A stretch of DNA of 24,643 nucleotides from DSAR01 sp034437315 (GTDB taxonomy: Bacteria > Chloroflexota > Anaerolineae > B4-G1). The stretch lies in the NCBI GenBank assembly GCA_034437315.1, contig DAOTUC010000073.1:1-24643 (forward strand), written 5' to 3'. This document shows positions 23,151-24,643 of this stretch, piece by piece. Each line of letters starts with the position of its first letter. Within the stretch, counting starts at the first letter, position 1. The position numbers were made by a program, and so were the translations under genes. Below the pieces are notes generated by a model. That model ran no database searches and was not told the DNA's origin. It saw only the letters and a list, made by a program, of their open reading frames with translations.

Positions 23151-24308
23151 CTAAACCACGTTATATTCGACGATCTCTTTGCCTTCCTCGAACCGGGTAA
23201 TGCTCAGGGCGCTCACATCGAGCGTGTGGGCCTCCCCTTCCAGGATCTCCTCGGCCAACAACAGGCCGCAGGCGGGGCCATGCTGGAATCCATGGCCGCT
23301 GAAACCGCCGATGCAGTAGAATCCCTCAAGCGCGGGAATGCGGCCCAGGATGGGATGCGCGTCCGGCGAGTTTTCGTATAATCCGGCCCACCGGCTGGCC
23401 AATCCCGCCCGCTCCAGGAGGGGCAACCGTTCCATCGCGGCTTCCAGGTGGACCAGTTCCCACGTCTCATCCACCGACTGGTCGAAGCCGACCGGTTCGT
23501 CGGGGTTCGCCATGCCGGTCAGGACGCCCAACCCCTCGCGGTGGAAGTACAGACCTGTGGCGAAGTCGATGATGAAGGGGAAATCGGGCGGAATTTCCGG
23601 TATGGGGCCGGTGACGACGATCTGGCGGCGCACCGGGACGATGGGAATGTCGACGCCGGCCATGCGACCGACCTCGCCCGCCCAGGGGCCGGCGGCGTTG
23701 ACGACGATCGGGGCGGCGATCTCCCCCCGGTCGGTGAGCACGCCGGCGACCTTCCCGCCCTCGACGCGGACGTCGGTCACCGTCACGTCGGTCATCAGCC
23801 TGGTGCCACGTCGCCGCGCCCCGGAGATGTACCCCTGCACCACGCTGCTGGGGTCGGCCAGGCCGTCTCCCGCGTGGAAAGATCCGGCCAAGACGCCCTC
23901 CAGGTCGAGCAGGGGCGCCAACTCGGCGATCCGATCCGGGGCCAGCCATTCCGTGTCCACGCCCAACCGGCGCTGCATATCCACGCTCTGGCGGAAGATG
24001 GACACATCCTGTTCGTTCGTCAGGAGGAAAAGGTAACCGCAATAGCGCAGGTCGATCGGCTGTCCCAGTTCCTCCTCGAAACGGTCCAGCATCGGCAGGC
24101 TCAATTGAGAAAGACGGACGTTGATCTCACTGCCGAATTGGTAACGGACGCCGCCGGCGCACTTGCCCGTCGCCTCAATGCCAAAGAATGATTCGCGCTC
24201 CAGGAGCAGAACGCCCTCACAACCCTTGAGCGCCAGGTGATAGGCCACGCTGGCGCCCATCACGCCCCCGCCGATGATGACTATATTGGCTGTCTCAGGT
24301 AAGTCCAC
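23151..24308 (-). CDS. FAD-dependent oxidoreductase (DAO family)
   Basis: This 385-residue flavoprotein is of the D-amino-acid/sarcosine/glycine oxidase and dehydrogenase family. The FAD-binding Rossmann motif is VIIGGGVMGASVAYHL (10-25, GxGxxG). EATGKCAGGVR (about 45-55) is near the flavin. VVNAAGPWAGEV (about 205-216) is the conserved NAAG segment. The C-terminal GGFSGHGFQHGPACG is the typical second flavin contact and ends the fold. Family members oxidise the C-N bond of amino acids or N-methylated amines, and the closest subgroup seems sarcosine oxidase beta-like or proline-betaine related. The substrate is unassigned. The start is GTG at 24,308 with GGAGG 6 nt upstream. It lies 65 bp before the glycosidase-like gene and may head the transcript through topA. 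Confidence 0.88.
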   Translation of the reverse strand: MDLPETANIVIIGGGVMGASVAYHLALKGCEGVLLLERESFFGIEATGKCAGGVRYQFGSEINVRLSQLSLPMLDRFEEELGQPIDLRYCGYLFLLTNEQDVSIFRQSVDMQRRLGVDTEWLAPDRIAELAPLLDLEGVLAGSFHAGDGLADPSSVVQGYISGARRRGTRLMTDVTVTDVRVEGGKVAGVLTDRGEIAAPIVVNAAGPWAGEVGRMAGVDIPIVPVRRQIVVTGPIPEIPPDFPFIIDFATGLYFHREGLGVLTGMANPDEPVGFDQSVDETWELVHLEAAMERLPLLERAGLASRWAGLYENSPDAHPILGRIPALEGFYCIGGFSGHGFQHGPACGLLLAEEILEGEAHTLDVSALSITRFEEGKEIVEYNVV

Positions 24309-24643
24309 TTTGATCCTCCGTTTTTTTCCTCTTTTTCATCCTACAGCCCTCTTATATTCCAGAATTTACCCCCCATTTCGCTCGCCCTGGATCGCGTGCA
24401 ACCTATGGATCGCCGTCCAGGGCAAAAGTGAGCGAAAGAAAAGCCAATGAGAGACTATTAAAAAATTCATTCAGAGGCCCGTCCTCGGGCCGATCAGCGC
24501 CCCCAGGACGGTGGCTAGTGGTCTCTCCCATAAATTCTTGGGGTAAAGACTTCCGAAGTCTTCTGACTCATTCTGAAGAAGGCTTGCCTCTCTATCAGGC
24601 CAGAACGTCGTTTATCGATCCTAAGCACCTTCAAGACTTCGGA
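24309..24643. other. Gene-free right end with three inverted repeats
   Basis: I see no supportable coding region in these 335 bp, which are less GC-rich than the genes. Three symmetric elements are visible: an 8-bp pair at 24,384-24,391/24,416-24,423 flanked by a further CGCTC/GAGCG pair, a 6-bp GC stem with TCCT loop at 24,476-24,491, and a 7-bp AAGACTT/AAGTCTT pair at 24,546-24,562. On the minus strand the second stem is followed after about ten bases by a T-run, so it could weakly terminate a gene lying to the right. The last bases (about 24,634-24,643) repeat half of the third element. Confidence 0.5.

Overview
The window looks like a metagenomic contig with two unlike parts. Bases 1 to about 1,695 are visibly AT-richer and carry short proteobacterial-looking genes: a 5'-partial unknown ORF, a SixA-type histidine phosphatase, a small membrane protein and the C-terminal end of peptide chain release factor 3. 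Near 1,690-1,703 the release-factor gene stops in mid-gene. A GC-rich AddB-like nuclease gene on the same strand is cut at the same bases. Two unrelated genes truncated back to back at one point suggest an assembly chimera, or less likely a real recombination joint. The two sides should not be read as one genome without checking.

From about 1,700 to the end the DNA is GC-rich and probably comes from a Chloroflexota bacterium (Anaerolineae/Caldilineae-like). This is an inference from Thr-Pro-rich linkers in membrane-anchored surface proteins, a stand-alone B12-binding mutase subunit followed by MeaB, and a DUF1385 protein beside pyrophosphatase and topoisomerase I.

Layout: the minus-strand run from 5,895 to 1,693 holds the methylmalonyl-CoA mutase small subunit, MeaB, a GNAT acetyltransferase, PRPP synthetase and the truncated AddB-like protein. 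A 446-bp hairpin-rich gap follows. Next on the plus strand is a 53-codon remnant of a CrtI-like flavoprotein, coupled by ATGA to a Rieske oxygenase. This converges on a PlsC-type acyltransferase and a 934-residue surface protein built from two copies of a TolB-like propeller (minus strand). A YbdK-type carboxylate-amine ligase (minus) is followed by tRNA-Leu(GAG), which has a near-perfect promoter and a terminator, and then by a palindrome-rich intergenic region.

The plus strand from 13,179 to 19,161 encodes a cupin, an M23 peptidase, a probably leaderless prepilin peptidase, an acyl-CoA dehydrogenase preceded by an 11-bp-phased repeat array, MoaA, a DUF1385 membrane protein and inorganic pyrophosphatase. 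The minus strand from 24,308 to 19,184 encodes an FAD-dependent oxidoreductase, a membrane-anchored glycosidase-like protein and topoisomerase I, the last two overlapping by 4 nt.

Most genes are housekeeping or central metabolism: propionate/methylmalonyl-CoA handling, acyl-CoA oxidation, PRPP synthesis, pyrophosphate removal, molybdenum cofactor synthesis and DNA topology. I do not see a clear new defence or mobile system. The most unusual items are the chimeric joint, the phased TATCCC array, the large intergenic palindrome, the duplicated Cys-Pro/propeller protein and the CrtI remnant.
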